Assembly: GCA_014204435.1 (NCBI GenBank)
Contig: JACHLF010000001.1
Coordinates: 948,889 to 1,012,888 of the forward strand
DNA from: Mycobacteroides chelonae
Lineage (GTDB): Bacteria > Actinomycetota > Actinomycetes > Mycobacteriales > Mycobacteriaceae
Direction: 5' to 3'
Length of the DNA: 64,000 nt
The translations under genes were made by a program, and so were the position numbers. Position 1 is the first letter of the stretch; each line of letters begins with the position of its first letter. Of this stretch, positions 36,255-46,122 are shown piece after piece. The notes under the pieces are model-generated. The model saw only the letters and a list, made by a program, of their open reading frames with translations. It was not told the DNA's origin and searched no databases.

Positions 36255-36723
36255 GGTCATGGCTCCCAAATGGTGAATTCGCGCAGCCGGTAGCACATGT
36301 CGCGAGTCTGATCGGTCTGGGCGGCCACGCGTGTCTTCATCTAATTCAGGCGGCAACTAAATGAGTTCCTGCTGGCACCCGGCCGTTTTGGACACCCTGG
36401 ACAATATCTTCTGATCGCGTGAATTTCCACACGTGGAGAGCGCCTTTCGGGAAAGTTGGCTGTGCGCCTCATTGGCCGAGATTTCTTTTGCAGCCGTTGA
36501 TGATTCCTGAGATGTCGCTGATAGTTGTTGCACCAATTGCGGATGCCAGGCATATTGGCTTTGGCTGCTTTCAATGGCAGCGACGCCCACCGGCGCGATT
36601 GCCATGGTCGACACTGTCGGCTACTACGTCACAGAAATACCAATCTGCTTCTGGCAGAGCGTATCTGGATGAACTGTGGGGAGGGTTTCAGCGGTGTGTC
36701 CAGGTATTCAACCTAGGGTTGAT
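36255..36723. other. Gene-poor stretch after dprA
   Basis: About 470 bases without a convincing gene. A minus-strand frame at 36357-36614 (85 codons, MSTMAIAPVGVAAIESSQSQ at the start, helical middle) is open but has no ribosome site or family. It stands at the edge of the pseudogene zone and could be a remnant. Confidence 0.5.
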
Positions 36724-37356
36724 ATGACTAGGTCCGACTGTCCTGGCTGCTTTCGGGGCTGGCAGGAATGGTTGGGGCTGTCGCATTCCTGCACAGCGCA
36801 GGCTATTTCGTGACATTCATGACCGGAAACACCGAGCGTGCGGGGCTGAACTAATTCGAAGTCACCGATAAGCAGCAGGTGGCCGGTGCGGGCCCGATGG
36901 CCGCTATCCCGATGATCGGGGCTGGGGGTCATCGTGGCGTCCTACTGCCGGCGCAACTTTTGGAAGAACCACCCATACGGCGCGACAGTGCTGACCACGT
37001 TCGGTCTGCTCGCCGCCGCTGCGGTCGACTTTTGTCAGGACCGGAGTTTCACGGCGAACATCGATGTGCATGTCACGCTGATCCTGTTGTTGGCCTTCTC
37101 GATCGGCGCTCTGATACCTCCTTCGTGAAGGAGGGGTGAGACTGCCATCCTGTTGAGTTATGTGACGGGGACGGTCGTCAAGTTGGGGCGGCGCATCGAG
37201 CGGCATCTATTCGGTCGGGGCTCGGTCATTGAATGGCTGGGGTGATCGCCTCGGGGTACAGCGGGTCAAAGGTGATTCTCACCGTCGGATTAATGTGCGG
37301 TGCAACAACACTGGCCACGTTCTTCCGCTCAGGCCGCAAGACCGTTCTCGGCTGAG
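36724..37356 (+). pseudogene. Decayed DUF1275 (YoaK-type) membrane protein
   Basis: Reading across three frames recovers a DUF1275 protein: MTRSD at 36724, then SGLAGMVGAVAFLHSAGYFV and TFMTGNTERA, a stop at AGLN, then DKQQVAGAGPMAAIPMIGA, VIVASYCRRNFWKNHPYGAT, GLLAAAAVDF, HVTLILLLAFSIGA, LLSYVTGTVVKLGRRIERHL and finally GVIASGYSGSKVILTVGLMC to a TGA at 37354. The ~205 recoverable residues are close to the normal length, so decay is by point indels and stops. Confidence 0.8.
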
Positions 37357-37402
37357 TGGCACAGCGAACAGTTTTCAACCAATCAACGAAGGGATACACG
37401 CC

Positions 37403-38301
37403 ATGGAGCCTGGATTTCAGATTTACGAGCCCCACAAGGCGCAGGCGGAAAGCCCGATCACGCGAATTTCACGCGGGCCGCTCCAGCGCTGCACGTTGCT
37501 CAGCCATGGGTGAGTGCGCAAGTTCGGCGACTGGAACCAGAGCTCGGCAGCGAGCTGTTCGATCGTTCCAACAGGGTGCTCAGGTTGACCGAGTTCGGCA
37601 AGACCCTGCTGCCATTGGCGGGGACAGTGCTTCGCACGGTGGGCGAGATACGGTCGACTGCCGCGGTCATGACCGGCCTGCTCTGCGGGCAGCTGGCGAT
37701 AGGAACGGTGCCGTACCCGGTGCCCCTGCGCGCGGATGCGTTGGCGGCATTCCATAGGGCGCACCCGATGGTGACGGTCACGCTGATCGAGGCGAGGTCG
37801 GATCAGCTCACCGAGGACGTCCTCGAACGTTGGCTGGATATGGTGGTGACGGGTTGGGTCACGCTTCCGCCGCCTCAGCCATGCGAGCAGATCTTGGCCA
37901 GGGAAAGCATCGTTGCGGTGATTCATCGTGACGACCCCCTGGCCGGGCGCACGTCGATTGCCTTGGCAGACCTGCGAAATCGTGCGCTCATCAGCTACTC
38001 GCAGGGCAGCGGGATCCGAACGACTCTCGACCAAGCCGGCCTGGCAACAGGATTCGCGCCGCGCATCGTGTTCGACACGAGTTCGGCCGATATGATGCGG
38101 CATCTCGTTGTCCGGGACCTGGGCGTCGCGGTGACACCCAAGCTGGCAAACGACCGGATGGGCAGGCTTCGTTAGGTGGACTTCTCCGACGCGGCGATGA
38201 GCGGACGACTGTCCCTGGTGTGGCGAGCAGATAACGCCGCAGTCGTCGCCTTCGCGGCACACGTGCGTGAGTTGTGCAGGGATGCCAATCTTGTGTCGTG
38301 A
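37403..38301 (+). pseudogene. Decayed LysR family regulator
   Basis: From ATG 37403 the first ~19 codons read in one frame (MEPGFQIYEPHKAQAES), then the HTH continues in another (FTRAAPALHVAQPWVSAQVR, RRLEPELGSELFDRSNRVLR). The effector domain is intact to a TAG at 38173, after which the same frame goes on with FSDAAMSGRLSLVWRADNAA to a TGA at 38299. One frameshift and one nonsense codon therefore inactivate it. It lies beside the DUF1275 pseudogene. Confidence 0.8.
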
Positions 38302-38334
38302 GAGTGCCTCGGCCACCGTGACCGGAGCTGATGG

Positions 38335-38700
38335 TCAGCCGTACCACTCGAATGCTACGAACACCGCGAGCACGATCAGAACCACGTTGACGGGGGCAAG
38401 CTTCCACTCATTACGCCGGACGTGGACGCCGAAGGCACCCGCCTGCAGTATCGCCAGTCCGGCGGCGGCCAGCGGGCCCAGGACCGGGGCGATACCCGTG
38501 GCATACGGCACCACCACGCCGATCCCGCCGAGCACCTCTAATCCGCCGATTGCCTTGACGATGTCGGGCGTGAAATCGCTGGCCCACGCAAGGTTGGGAT
38601 TGGCCGCGATCTTCTCGTAGGGGGTGAGAAGCTTGAACAAACCTGCACCGAGATGTACGACGGCGAGTACCCCGGCACAGATCCACAGCCAGGTATCCAT
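38335..38700 (-). CDS. DoxX-like membrane protein
   Basis: A 121-residue protein with four hydrophobic helices, starting MDTWLWICAGVLAVVHLGAG and containing the family-typical FKLLTPYEKIAANPNLAWAS and KAIGGLEVLGGIGVVVP. DoxX/DUF4870-like proteins of this size are common in mycobacteria, with proposed roles in oxidative stress membranes. It is divergent from the TetR gene at 38824 across a 123-base gap and may be its target. Confidence 0.8.
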   Translation of the reverse strand: MDTWLWICAGVLAVVHLGAGLFKLLTPYEKIAANPNLAWASDFTPDIVKAIGGLEVLGGIGVVVPYATGIAPVLGPLAAAGLAILQAGAFGVHVRRNEWKLAPVNVVLIVLAVFVAFEWYG

Positions 38701-38823
38701 CGCGTCAGTATGCCCGCTCGTAACGGTGGTGTTGGGCGAACCCGATAAAGATCATGACCACTGTGCGGACGTCCTGAACGCGATTGCCAGCAAGTGGGGG
38801 GATGATGGCGGGAGAGGAAGGAT

Positions 38824-39486
38824 GTGACGGATCTCGTGACGCAAGCGGGTGAACTGGCACGGCGCCCTCGTGGCAGGCCGCGCAAGGGTGGGGAAGGGGT
38901 GTCGACTGATGCGATCTTCACCGCCGCGCTGAGGGCATTTGCCACCCATGGATATCAGGGCATGTCCATGCGCACGCTCAATCGCGAACTGGGGGTCAGC
39001 CACAACCTGCTGCATCAACGGTTTTCGTCCAAGGAACAGCTCTGGTACGCGGCCGTGGACTGGGGATTTCAGGCGATCATCGACAAGGTTCTGGCTGACG
39101 ACGACGAGAGCCTGGGCCCCTCCGCGCGCATCAAGCGGTTCATCAAGATTTTTGTGATGTTCGCCGCCAAGCATCCAGATCTGATCAGGATCATGGATAT
39201 CGAAGCGGGCCAGGACAGCGAGCGACTGCAGCACATCTGTCAGGCATACGTCCTGCCCATGCAGGAACGTCTGGGACCGGTCTACGAAGAGGCCGTCGCC
39301 GCGGGTGAATTGCGTGAAGTACCACTGCAGACGAGCTTCTTCCTGATCACCTCCGGTACCGCCGCGCTGTTCAGTAGCGCGGCCATGGCACGCACGGTCT
39401 TTGGTGAGGATGTGCTCGAGCCCGATCAGGTCAAGGCCCACGCCGAGGCCGCTGCCGAGCTGATCGTGCGGGGATTGCTGCCCTGA
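38824..39486 (+). CDS. TetR/AcrR family transcriptional regulator
   Basis: A 220-residue regulator with an AT-hook-like basic start RRPRGRPRKGG (~13-23), then a TetR HTH (FTAALRAFATHGYQGMSMRT, RELGVSHNLLHQRFSSKEQL). GTG start with GGAAGG upstream. The ligand domain resembles TetR_C proteins of lipid-related regulators. Divergent from the DoxX-like gene; viuB lies 75 bases downstream. Confidence 0.88.
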   Translation: MTDLVTQAGELARRPRGRPRKGGEGVSTDAIFTAALRAFATHGYQGMSMRTLNRELGVSHNLLHQRFSSKEQLWYAAVDWGFQAIIDKVLADDDESLGPSARIKRFIKIFVMFAAKHPDLIRIMDIEAGQDSERLQHICQAYVLPMQERLGPVYEEAVAAGELREVPLQTSFFLITSGTAALFSSAAMARTVFGEDVLEPDQVKAHAEAAAELIVRGLLP

Positions 39487-39561
39487 CGGAGGCCCCCATC
39501 GGCGTCCATTTCTCCGTATAGTCAAGGCAATTGACATAGAGGATTCAACGCAGGAGTCGAT

Positions 39562-40392
39562 ATGGCACGCCCGCTCCACGAGTTGCAAGTCGTTCGAACC
39601 GAGTCGCTGACTCCGCACATCACCCGGGTGGTGCTCGGCGGTAACGGATTCGATGGCTTCGAGGCCAGCTCATTTACCGACAGCTACGCCAAGTTGATAT
39701 TCCTGCCGGAAGATCACCAGGGGCCGGTTCCGCGGGATATCGACGAGGCGCGCGATATGCAGGCTACGGTGCGCACGTACACCATCCGCTCCGTCGATGC
39801 GGACCGTCACGAGATTGTCATCGACTTCGTGGTGCACGGTGACACCGGTGTCGCCGGCCCGTGGGCATCTCGGGCCAAGCCCGGAGACCGGCTGTACGTC
39901 ACCGACTCGCACGGCGCGTACTCACCCGACCCGGCCGCCGACTGGCATCTGCTCGCCGGCGACGAGGCGGCCATCCCGGCGATCAGCGTCGCGCTGCAGG
40001 CACTGCCGGAGCAGACCCGTGCCAAGGTCTTCATCGAGGTGGCCGGTCCGCAAGACGAGATCGACTTCGAGACGCGCGGCGATGTCGAGGTTGTCTGGGT
40101 TCACCGCGGCGCCGGTGCCGACGAGGTCGGCGAGGAACTGGCGGGGGACAACGCGCCGCTGATCGGGGCTGTGCGCTCGGCGGAATGGCTGCCCGGACAG
40201 GTGCAGGTGTTCATCCACGGTGAGGCGCAGACCGTCATGCACAATCTGCGGCCGTACATCCGTAAGGAGCGCGGGGTGGCGCCGAAGTGGGCCGCCTCGA
40301 TTTCCGGATACTGGCGCCGTGGCCGCACGGAGGAGTCTTTCCGCGTGTGGAAACAGGAGCTGGCGGCCGCCGAAGCTACCGTGAAGGGGTGA
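39562..40392 (+). CDS. viuB: Siderophore-interacting protein (ViuB/SIP family)
   Basis: A 276-residue FAD-binding ferric-siderophore reductase, Rv2895c ViuB-like. The N-terminal barrel contains the FAD motif RTYTIRSVD and [20 protein letters not shown]. The SIP C-terminal part has [20 protein letters not shown] and the conserved end [19 protein letters not shown]. It releases iron from mycobactin-type siderophores in the cytoplasm. No IdeR box is evident upstream. The stop overlaps the xerC GTG. Confidence 0.92.
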   Translation: MARPLHELQVVRTESLTPHITRVVLGGNGFDGFEASSFTDSYAKLIFLPEDHQGPVPRDIDEARDMQATVRTYTIRSVDADRHEIVIDFVVHGDTGVAGPWASRAKPGDRLYVTDSHGAYSPDPAADWHLLAGDEAAIPAISVALQALPEQTRAKVFIEVAGPQDEIDFETRGDVEVVWVHRGAGADEVGEELAGDNAPLIGAVRSAEWLPGQVQVFIHGEAQTVMHNLRPYIRKERGVAPKWAASISGYWRRGRTEESFRVWKQELAAAEATVKG

Positions 40393-41303
40393 CACCGCAG
40401 CTGGCCGCGATTCTCGACGAGTTTGCCGAGCATTTAGCGCTGGAGCGTGGGCGGTCGGCGCATACCCAGCGTGCCTATCGCGGGGACCTCACCTTGTTGT
40501 TCGATCATCTGACAACTTCCCGCCCCGATGCCACCCTGGCCGACCTGTCGCTACCGGTGTTGCGGTCATGGCTTGGGGCGCAGGCCAGGCAGGGCGCGGC
40601 GCGTTCCACTGTCGCCCGGCGTACGTCGGCGGTGAAGATTTTCACCGCGTGGGCCACTCGTCGTGGCTTGATGGCGACGGACCCCGCGATACGCCTGCAG
40701 CAGCCTAAATCTCGCCGGACGCTGCCTGCGGTGCTACGACAAGATCAGGCTGTCGCGGCGATGGAAGCAGCGCATTCAGGTGCGGAACAAGACGATCCGA
40801 TGGCATTGCGGGATCGGTTGATCGTCGAGATGCTCTACGCCACCGGGATTCGGGTCAGCGAATTGTGTGGACTGGATGTCGCCGACATCGACCGATCGCG
40901 AAAAGTTTTGCGCGTCTTGGGCAAGGGCGACAAGGAGCGCACCGTGCCGTTCGGTGGGCCCGCCGGCGACGCGCTGACCGACTGGCTGGATCGGGGCCGG
41001 CCGCATCTAGCCGCCTCGGTCTCGGGGGCGGCGCTGCTTCTCGGTGCGCGGGGCCGGCGCATCGACCCGCGCCAGGTCCGCACGGTGGTGCATCAAACCA
41101 TGTCCGCGGTTCCCGGCGCTCCCGATATCGGGCCCCATGGCTTACGGCATAGCGCCGCAACGCATCTGCTGGAGGGGGGTGCGGACTTGCGTGTTGTTCA
41201 GGAGTTGCTCGGGCACTCCACGCTGGCCACGACTCAGCTGTACACCCATGTCACCGTGGCGCGCCTGCGCGCTGTTCATGATCAGGCCCATCCACGGGCC
41301 TGA
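40389..41303 (+). CDS. xerC: Tyrosine recombinase XerC
   Basis: A 304-residue chromosome-dimer resolution recombinase (Rv2894c). Catalytic residues R155 ([11 protein letters not shown]), K179 ([12 protein letters not shown]), H250-x-x-R253 ([12 protein letters not shown]), H276 ([11 protein letters not shown]) and Y285 (QLYTHVT) are all present. GTG start overlapping the viuB stop (GTGA). It is a chromosomal XerC, not an island integrase: it sits in its conserved position. Confidence 0.95.
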   Translation: MTPQLAAILDEFAEHLALERGRSAHTQRAYRGDLTLLFDHLTTSRPDATLADLSLPVLRSWLGAQARQGAARSTVARRTSAVKIFTAWATRRGLMATDPAIRLQQPKSRRTLPAVLRQDQAVAAMEAAHSGAEQDDPMALRDRLIVEMLYATGIRVSELCGLDVADIDRSRKVLRVLGKGDKERTVPFGGPAGDALTDWLDRGRPHLAASVSGAALLLGARGRRIDPRQVRTVVHQTMSAVPGAPDIGPHGLRHSAATHLLEGGADLRVVQELLGHSTLATTQLYTHVTVARLRAVHDQAHPRA

Positions 41304-41308
41304 CGGTG

Positions 41309-41533
41309 TCAGGGTCTGGTCCTCCACACGCGAGTGGCCCAGCCTGGTAGTCGATGACGTCGGACGTGGGCGGCCATGTCCGCCTTCTCCTGCCGTGATT
41401 GCTGGCGCATCATGCGGTTCACCTCGTGCTGGTAGTAGCTCATCGAGTTGTTGCCGCCGGTCGCCCACAGTGCTACCACCACCAACAGGAGCAGCACCGC
41501 GGATACTCCAACTACCGTGGGCACGGCGCTCAC
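41309..41533 (-). CDS. Small single-span membrane protein
   Basis: A 74-residue protein with one N-terminal hydrophobic helix (VVGVSAVLLLLVVVALWATG) and a basic Met/Gln/Arg-rich tail (HEVNRMMRQQSRQEKADMAA). Family not recognised. It converges on xerC with a five-base gap and lies downstream of the mmpS-mmpL genes on the same strand. A 33-codon frame (41530-41631) overlaps its GTG start, but there is no other support for it. Confidence 0.6.
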   Translation of the reverse strand: MSAVPTVVGVSAVLLLLVVVALWATGGNNSMSYYQHEVNRMMRQQSRQEKADMAAHVRRHRLPGWATRVWRTRP

Positions 41534-41648
41534 CCGCGATTCGAGGTGTGGGATGTGACGATGCGAATCCGCAGAGAGCCCAGGTTCAGCTCACAGCTAC
41601 GGCTCTCCAGATCTCCGGTGCCGAAGCGCATCTTGAGCGAAGCCTGCC

Positions 41649-44579
41649 TCACCGCGGCGCCTCGATGAGCTGTGCATGCGCGGGTACACCCACGGGCGCA
41701 ACGCTGCTCGGGACGGCGTCACGCGCGGCGGCCCGGTCGTGTACCACCACCGGCCACCAGAACCAGCGACCCAACAGGGTGGCGATGGACGGCACGACGA
41801 ACGACCGCACGATCAGGGTGTCCATCAGCAGGCCGAGGCCGACGGCGGTACCGAGCTGGGCGATGTTGCGCGCGGGAGCGACGATCATCGCGAACATGGT
41901 GAACCCGAACACCAGGCCCGCGGTCGTCACCACGCCACCGGTATTGGCCATCGAACGGATGATGCCCGTCTTGATGCCGGCATGTAGTTCCTCTCGGAAC
42001 CTGGCCACCAGCAACATATTGTAGTCGGCCCCGACGGCGACCAAGAACACGAAGGACAGTGGTGCCACAGACCAATGCAGCGGTATGCCGATGAGTTCTT
42101 GCCAGACGAACACCGTCACGCCCAGTGCCGAGACATAGGACAGTGCGACGGTCCCGATCACTACGATCGCCGCCACCAGACTGCGCAGGAGGATAAGTAT
42201 CACGCAGAACACGAAGGCGAACGCGGCCACGGCGCTGGTGATGAAGTCCTCGCGCGTGAATGCTTCGATGTTCAGCAGCGTGCCACCCGGTCCGCCGATA
42301 CTGACTGTGCTGCCCGCCAACGACGTGCCCTTGATGGCCTGTAGCGCCGTCGGGATGATCTTGGAACTCAGCTCCATGGCCTCCTGGCTGAATCCCTCTT
42401 GTTCTGGGGTGATGACCATCCGCGTGACCTTGCCGTCGCCTGAGAAGAAGTACGGCATAGCGCTTTCGAAGAGCGGGTTCTCAAATGCCTGCGTGGGTAT
42501 GAAGAACGAGTTGTTCGGGTCGCCGTCGGTGAAGCTCTTGCTCAGATCATCGGTGAATTGTGTGATCTCGGTGACCTGTGGCAGCAACACCTGCAGGGTG
42601 CTCTGCAGCGGTGTGATGACCGCGTTGACCTGGCTGATGAAGTCCTTCAGGCCCGGCAACTGCGCACCGAGCGCAGGCAGGGTCTGTGCGAGCGTTCCGG
42701 TGCCGTTCACCAGATTGCCGACGAGTCCGTCGAAACGGTGCAGGTCGTCGAAGAGAGAGAAGCCGGTCAGAGCCGCTTGGCAGTAGTCGTTGTCGCGGCA
42801 GTTCGGGATCCCGCCGATGAAGTCCTCGGCGGGTTTGGCAGTACCGCGCAACGAATCGACTTTCTGGACCACGGCCGCCAGACTTGTGCGCAATTCGGCT
42901 GCACCCGAATGTATCTGGGTGGCCCCCGCGGTTCCGGTCCGTACGGCCTGCTCAAGGCCGCGTACCGTCAGTGACAGCTGGCCCACGCGGCCACTGAGGG
43001 CAGTGAGGTCCTCGATGCGCTGTTTGAGCAGGTTGGTCATCTGAGTTAGCCGTCCACCGACATAACCCGCCTGTGCGGGCAGTGTCCCCAGTTCCAGGGG
43101 AGCAGCCAGCGGTCGGGTGATGCCCTGCACATTGCTGATTCCGGGGATGTTCAATATGGCGCTGCTCATTTTCGCGAGGGCGATCATGTCGCCTGAGTTG
43201 CGCATATCGTGGTCCGACTCCACGATGAACACGCTGGGGGACATGATATTCGGAGGCAAGTGCCGGTCCGAGGCGGCAAAGCCTACGTTGGCGGGAGAGT
43301 CGCTGGGCTGGGCCTGTCGTTCGTTGTAACTGGGCTGGAACCCGGGTACCGCCAGAAATGCGATCGCCAGCACGGCCATGCTGCCCGCCAGCGCCGGTCC
43401 TGGCCAACGCACCACATAGGTGGCGATGCGCCGCCAGCGGCGCTGGGACTTATCCTCGCGTGGTTCGAAGAACCCGAATCGGCTGCCGGCAGCCAGCGCG
43501 GCGGGCGCCAGGGTCAGCGCCGCGCCAAGGGTAACCACGACTGCGACGGTGCAGGGCAGCCCGGACGTGCTGAAGATGGCCAAGCGCGTGAACACCATGC
43601 ATGCCGTGGCCCCGGCGACGGTGAGGCCCGAGGCGATGATGATGTGCTGCACCCCGGCCAGTGCCGTGTAGTACGCGGTCACCGGATCTTCACCCGCCCG
43701 GCGTGCCTCTTGATATCTGCCTAAAAGGAATATGCCGTAATCGATTCCGGCTCCCAGCACGATCACCGCCAGCAGCGCCGAGGCGAAAATCGAGACACCG
43801 ATGACCTGGTGCTGGCCGAGGAATGCCACGATCGGCCGCCCGACACCTAGGCCCGCTCCCGCGACCAGTAGCGGCAAGGCGATGGTGATCGGTGAGCGAT
43901 ACACCACCAGCAAGATCACGCCCACAAGGCCCGCGCACGCGACCAACAAGATCAGGATCGAGTCGTTGATCGAGACCAGCTCGTCGTTCACCACGGCGGA
44001 CGGGCCCGTCAGGTGCGCGGTGATGCCCTTGGGGGGTGGGTACTGGGCGATGAGCTCGCGGATCTGCGCGGTGGACTCCATGGCCAGCGCGGTGCCCATA
44101 TTGCCCTTGAGGTTGATCAGGACGTAGGCGGCCTTGCCGTCGGCGCTCTCGTTGGCCGGTGCGAACTGCGGGTCGGACCACAGGTCCATGGACGAGTTGA
44201 CGTGCTTCTTGTCCTGGTTGATGCGGTCCAGGATCGACGAATAATACTGGTGCGCTTCGGCGCCGAGAGGTGACTCACCTTCCAGAAGTAGGTAGACGAA
44301 GTTGTTGGTCCCGTCGCCACCGAAGTAGTCGCCCATCTTCGAGATGGCCTGGACGGACGCGGCGTCATCGGGCAGGAAGGAGCGGGCATGCTGCTTGATC
44401 ACTGTTTCTAGCTGGGGCACAGCGATATTGAGGAGACCGGCCGCGCCGAGCCACAGCACAAGAATGGGTATCGAGAATCGGCAGAGGACCCGGGCCAGCA
44501 GCGGGCGCCCAGGCGCGGGTGCTATGTCCGCGGGCCGTGCCCACAACTTGTCCAGTATCTGCGTGCGAAGTTTGTTCAT
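41649..44579 (-). CDS. mmpL: MmpL family RND transporter
   Basis: A 976-residue inner-membrane lipid/siderophore/drug exporter of the mycobacterial MmpL class. It starts at ATG 44579, five bases after the mmpS stop; the open frame further upstream is ignored. One N-terminal helix is followed by a large periplasmic domain, the first helix bundle (GAGIDYGIFLLGRYQEARR, carrying the Asp-Tyr pair), a long coiled-coil-like periplasmic domain 2 (~520-770) and the second bundle (VAVGADYNMLLVARFREE with the second Asp-Tyr). The paired TetR-type regulator faces the operon. Confidence 0.93.
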   Translation of the reverse strand: MNKLRTQILDKLWARPADIAPAPGRPLLARVLCRFSIPILVLWLGAAGLLNIAVPQLETVIKQHARSFLPDDAASVQAISKMGDYFGGDGTNNFVYLLLEGESPLGAEAHQYYSSILDRINQDKKHVNSSMDLWSDPQFAPANESADGKAAYVLINLKGNMGTALAMESTAQIRELIAQYPPPKGITAHLTGPSAVVNDELVSINDSILILLVACAGLVGVILLVVYRSPITIALPLLVAGAGLGVGRPIVAFLGQHQVIGVSIFASALLAVIVLGAGIDYGIFLLGRYQEARRAGEDPVTAYYTALAGVQHIIIASGLTVAGATACMVFTRLAIFSTSGLPCTVAVVVTLGAALTLAPAALAAGSRFGFFEPREDKSQRRWRRIATYVVRWPGPALAGSMAVLAIAFLAVPGFQPSYNERQAQPSDSPANVGFAASDRHLPPNIMSPSVFIVESDHDMRNSGDMIALAKMSSAILNIPGISNVQGITRPLAAPLELGTLPAQAGYVGGRLTQMTNLLKQRIEDLTALSGRVGQLSLTVRGLEQAVRTGTAGATQIHSGAAELRTSLAAVVQKVDSLRGTAKPAEDFIGGIPNCRDNDYCQAALTGFSLFDDLHRFDGLVGNLVNGTGTLAQTLPALGAQLPGLKDFISQVNAVITPLQSTLQVLLPQVTEITQFTDDLSKSFTDGDPNNSFFIPTQAFENPLFESAMPYFFSGDGKVTRMVITPEQEGFSQEAMELSSKIIPTALQAIKGTSLAGSTVSIGGPGGTLLNIEAFTREDFITSAVAAFAFVFCVILILLRSLVAAIVVIGTVALSYVSALGVTVFVWQELIGIPLHWSVAPLSFVFLVAVGADYNMLLVARFREELHAGIKTGIIRSMANTGGVVTTAGLVFGFTMFAMIVAPARNIAQLGTAVGLGLLMDTLIVRSFVVPSIATLLGRWFWWPVVVHDRAAARDAVPSSVAPVGVPAHAQLIEAPR

Positions 44580-44584
44580 CAGGT

Positions 44585-44992
44585 TCACGCCACCGTCACC
44601 TGGCAAGAGACGGCCGACGCATTGGCCGCGCTTTGGTCGCGGGTAAGTCCGTTGATCGTGATGCTGCACGACATCTGTTCCGAACTGGACTGGGCGACAA
44701 GGCCGACAGGGACGACAAGTTGCTTCGCGTGCAGGGTGGTCTGCCAGGGCAGGGTGCCCGACACCTCGCGCACCGCGCCGTCGACGTCCAGATAGGACGC
44801 CTTGACCGTGCTCCCCGCCGGTCCGTCAAGCCGATACTCGACGACCTTGTCGCGCGGCTTGCCGATCACCGGCGGCTTGGACGAATGACCGATCGCAGGG
44901 TCTGCGATATCGCTCAGGCGCAGATGGGCGATGTAGGCCCCGGCGATACAGAGCGTCGCTATCGACACCAAATATACCCACGCACCACGCAT
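44585..44992 (-). CDS. mmpS: MmpS family membrane protein
   Basis: A 135-residue accessory protein with one N-terminal membrane helix (GAWVYLVSIATLCIAGAYIA) and an extracytoplasmic beta-rich domain with family motifs KVVEYRLDGPAGSTVKASYL and TLHAKQLVVPVGLVAQ. Two cysteines (MSCSITI, VSCQVTV) are positioned for a disulfide. MmpS proteins work with the MmpL encoded next. First gene of the operon, under the operator region 45042-45089. Confidence 0.92.
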   Translation of the reverse strand: MRGAWVYLVSIATLCIAGAYIAHLRLSDIADPAIGHSSKPPVIGKPRDKVVEYRLDGPAGSTVKASYLDVDGAVREVSGTLPWQTTLHAKQLVVPVGLVAQSSSEQMSCSITINGLTRDQSAANASAVSCQVTVA

Positions 44993-45041
44993 TTCAGAGC
45001 TCCTCGTTGATCCCGGTTTGGTGAGCGTTGACGTTAACTGG

Positions 45042-45064
45042 CCGATCGTTAATTTAACAGTCGG
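45042..45064. promoter_or_regulatory. TetR-type operator between mmpS and its regulator
   Basis: CCGATCGTTAA-T-TTAACAGTCGG is a 23-base palindrome whose arms differ only at two internal bases. A further perfect palindrome ACCGATCGGT lies at 45080-45089. Both sit in the 161-base gap between divergent mmpS and the TetR-HxlR gene, the classical place for autoregulation and operon control. Confidence 0.75.
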
Positions 45065-45153
45065 TCAAATCGAAATCACACCGATCGGTCTACTGTGATG
45101 CGCGCCACACCGATACGCGATGAGTACGGACCACGAACTGGTACAAGGAACTC

Positions 45154-46122
45154 ATGACAAGGGCGGGCACCAAGGGCATGCCCCGCGCGGAGCGGGAGCA
45201 GCAGATCCTCGATGCCGCATGCCAGGAGTTTGGGCGCAGCGGATATGCGGGGATGTCGCTGGCCGACGTGGCATCGGCCGTGGGGGTGTCCAAGCCCATG
45301 GTGTTGGCGTACTTCGGCACCAAGGAGCAGCTCTACATCGCGTGTGTGCAGCGTGCCGGTGCGATCGTCGGCGATCACATCGAGGCCGCGATGGAAGAAG
45401 CCCCGCCCACGCTGGCTTTGCCGCGTGCGGTGCTGCAGGCGGTCTTCCAGGCACTGGCTCCGCGCCCCTCGGACTGGTTGGTGATCTGGGACCAGACGCT
45501 CCCGCCGGGCAGTGAGGCGCTGGCCGAGGCGCGGGTGGCCAGGACGCGGCTCGCGGCGCTGGCGGGGCAGGGTGTCTCTACCGTCGGCGGAGCCGTCGCA
45601 CAACTGCGCGATCAAAAGGACATCGGCGTGTTCGCGCAAGGCTGGATGGGAATGGTCGGTGCCATGATCACGTGGTGGATCCGGCATCCGGATCAGAGTG
45701 CGGAGGACATGACCGAACGTGCCGGCCGTGTCCTCGCAGTGGTGGCAAGCGCCGGTGTAGCGGAGGCCCCGGAAGAAGTCCGGGATTCCGCCCGGTCTGT
45801 GGCGCCACGGCCCGGAACACCCGTACGAGGATCCGATTCCGGACAGCCGCTCAACGCGGCGTTCGATCTCTTCGGTCGGCGCTGGGCGATCCTCGTTGTT
45901 TGGGAACTGCGTTCGGGTGCAAAGACTTTCGCGGAACTGAGGGATGATATCGGTGATGCGTCCGCCAGCGTATTGACCACCCGCCTCAAGGAGCTGACCC
46001 TCGCCCATATCGTGCGCAATCAGGAGGGTTTGTACTCGCTGACGACGGTGGGCAAGGGTCTGCTGGTCGCGCTGGCGCCCCTGCACCTGTGGGCTAAAGC
46101 CTGGTCGGCGTCGGTCCGATGA
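45154..46122 (+). CDS. TetR-HxlR fusion regulator
   Basis: A 322-residue protein with two DNA-binding domains. Residues ~10-60 are a TetR HTH (REQQILDAACQEFGRSGYAG, VGVSKPMVLAYFGTKEQLY), followed by a TetR ligand domain to ~205. After a Pro/Arg/Ser linker, residues ~230-320 form a HxlR-type winged helix (FDLFGRRWAILVVWELRSGA, TRLKELTLAHIV, YSLTTVGKGLLVAL). TetR proteins normally end after the ligand domain. Divergent position implies control of mmpS-mmpL. Its stop overlaps the next ATG. Confidence 0.9.
   Translation: MTRAGTKGMPRAEREQQILDAACQEFGRSGYAGMSLADVASAVGVSKPMVLAYFGTKEQLYIACVQRAGAIVGDHIEAAMEEAPPTLALPRAVLQAVFQALAPRPSDWLVIWDQTLPPGSEALAEARVARTRLAALAGQGVSTVGGAVAQLRDQKDIGVFAQGWMGMVGAMITWWIRHPDQSAEDMTERAGRVLAVVASAGVAEAPEEVRDSARSVAPRPGTPVRGSDSGQPLNAAFDLFGRRWAILVVWELRSGAKTFAELRDDIGDASASVLTTRLKELTLAHIVRNQEGLYSLTTVGKGLLVALAPLHLWAKAWSASVR

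Noticed and set aside
36357..36614. Possible PE/ESX-type small protein on the minus strand
   Set aside because: No PE or WXG motif, no ribosome site, and it lies in a pseudogene zone; kept only as part of the gap description.
39487..39561. IdeR iron box upstream of viuB
   Set aside because: No TTAGGTTAGGCTAACCTAA-like sequence is present; TTGACATAGA alone is not enough.
41530..41631. 33-codon minus-strand frame overlapping the start of the small membrane protein
   Set aside because: Only support is the GTGA overlap; no ribosome site or recognisable sequence.
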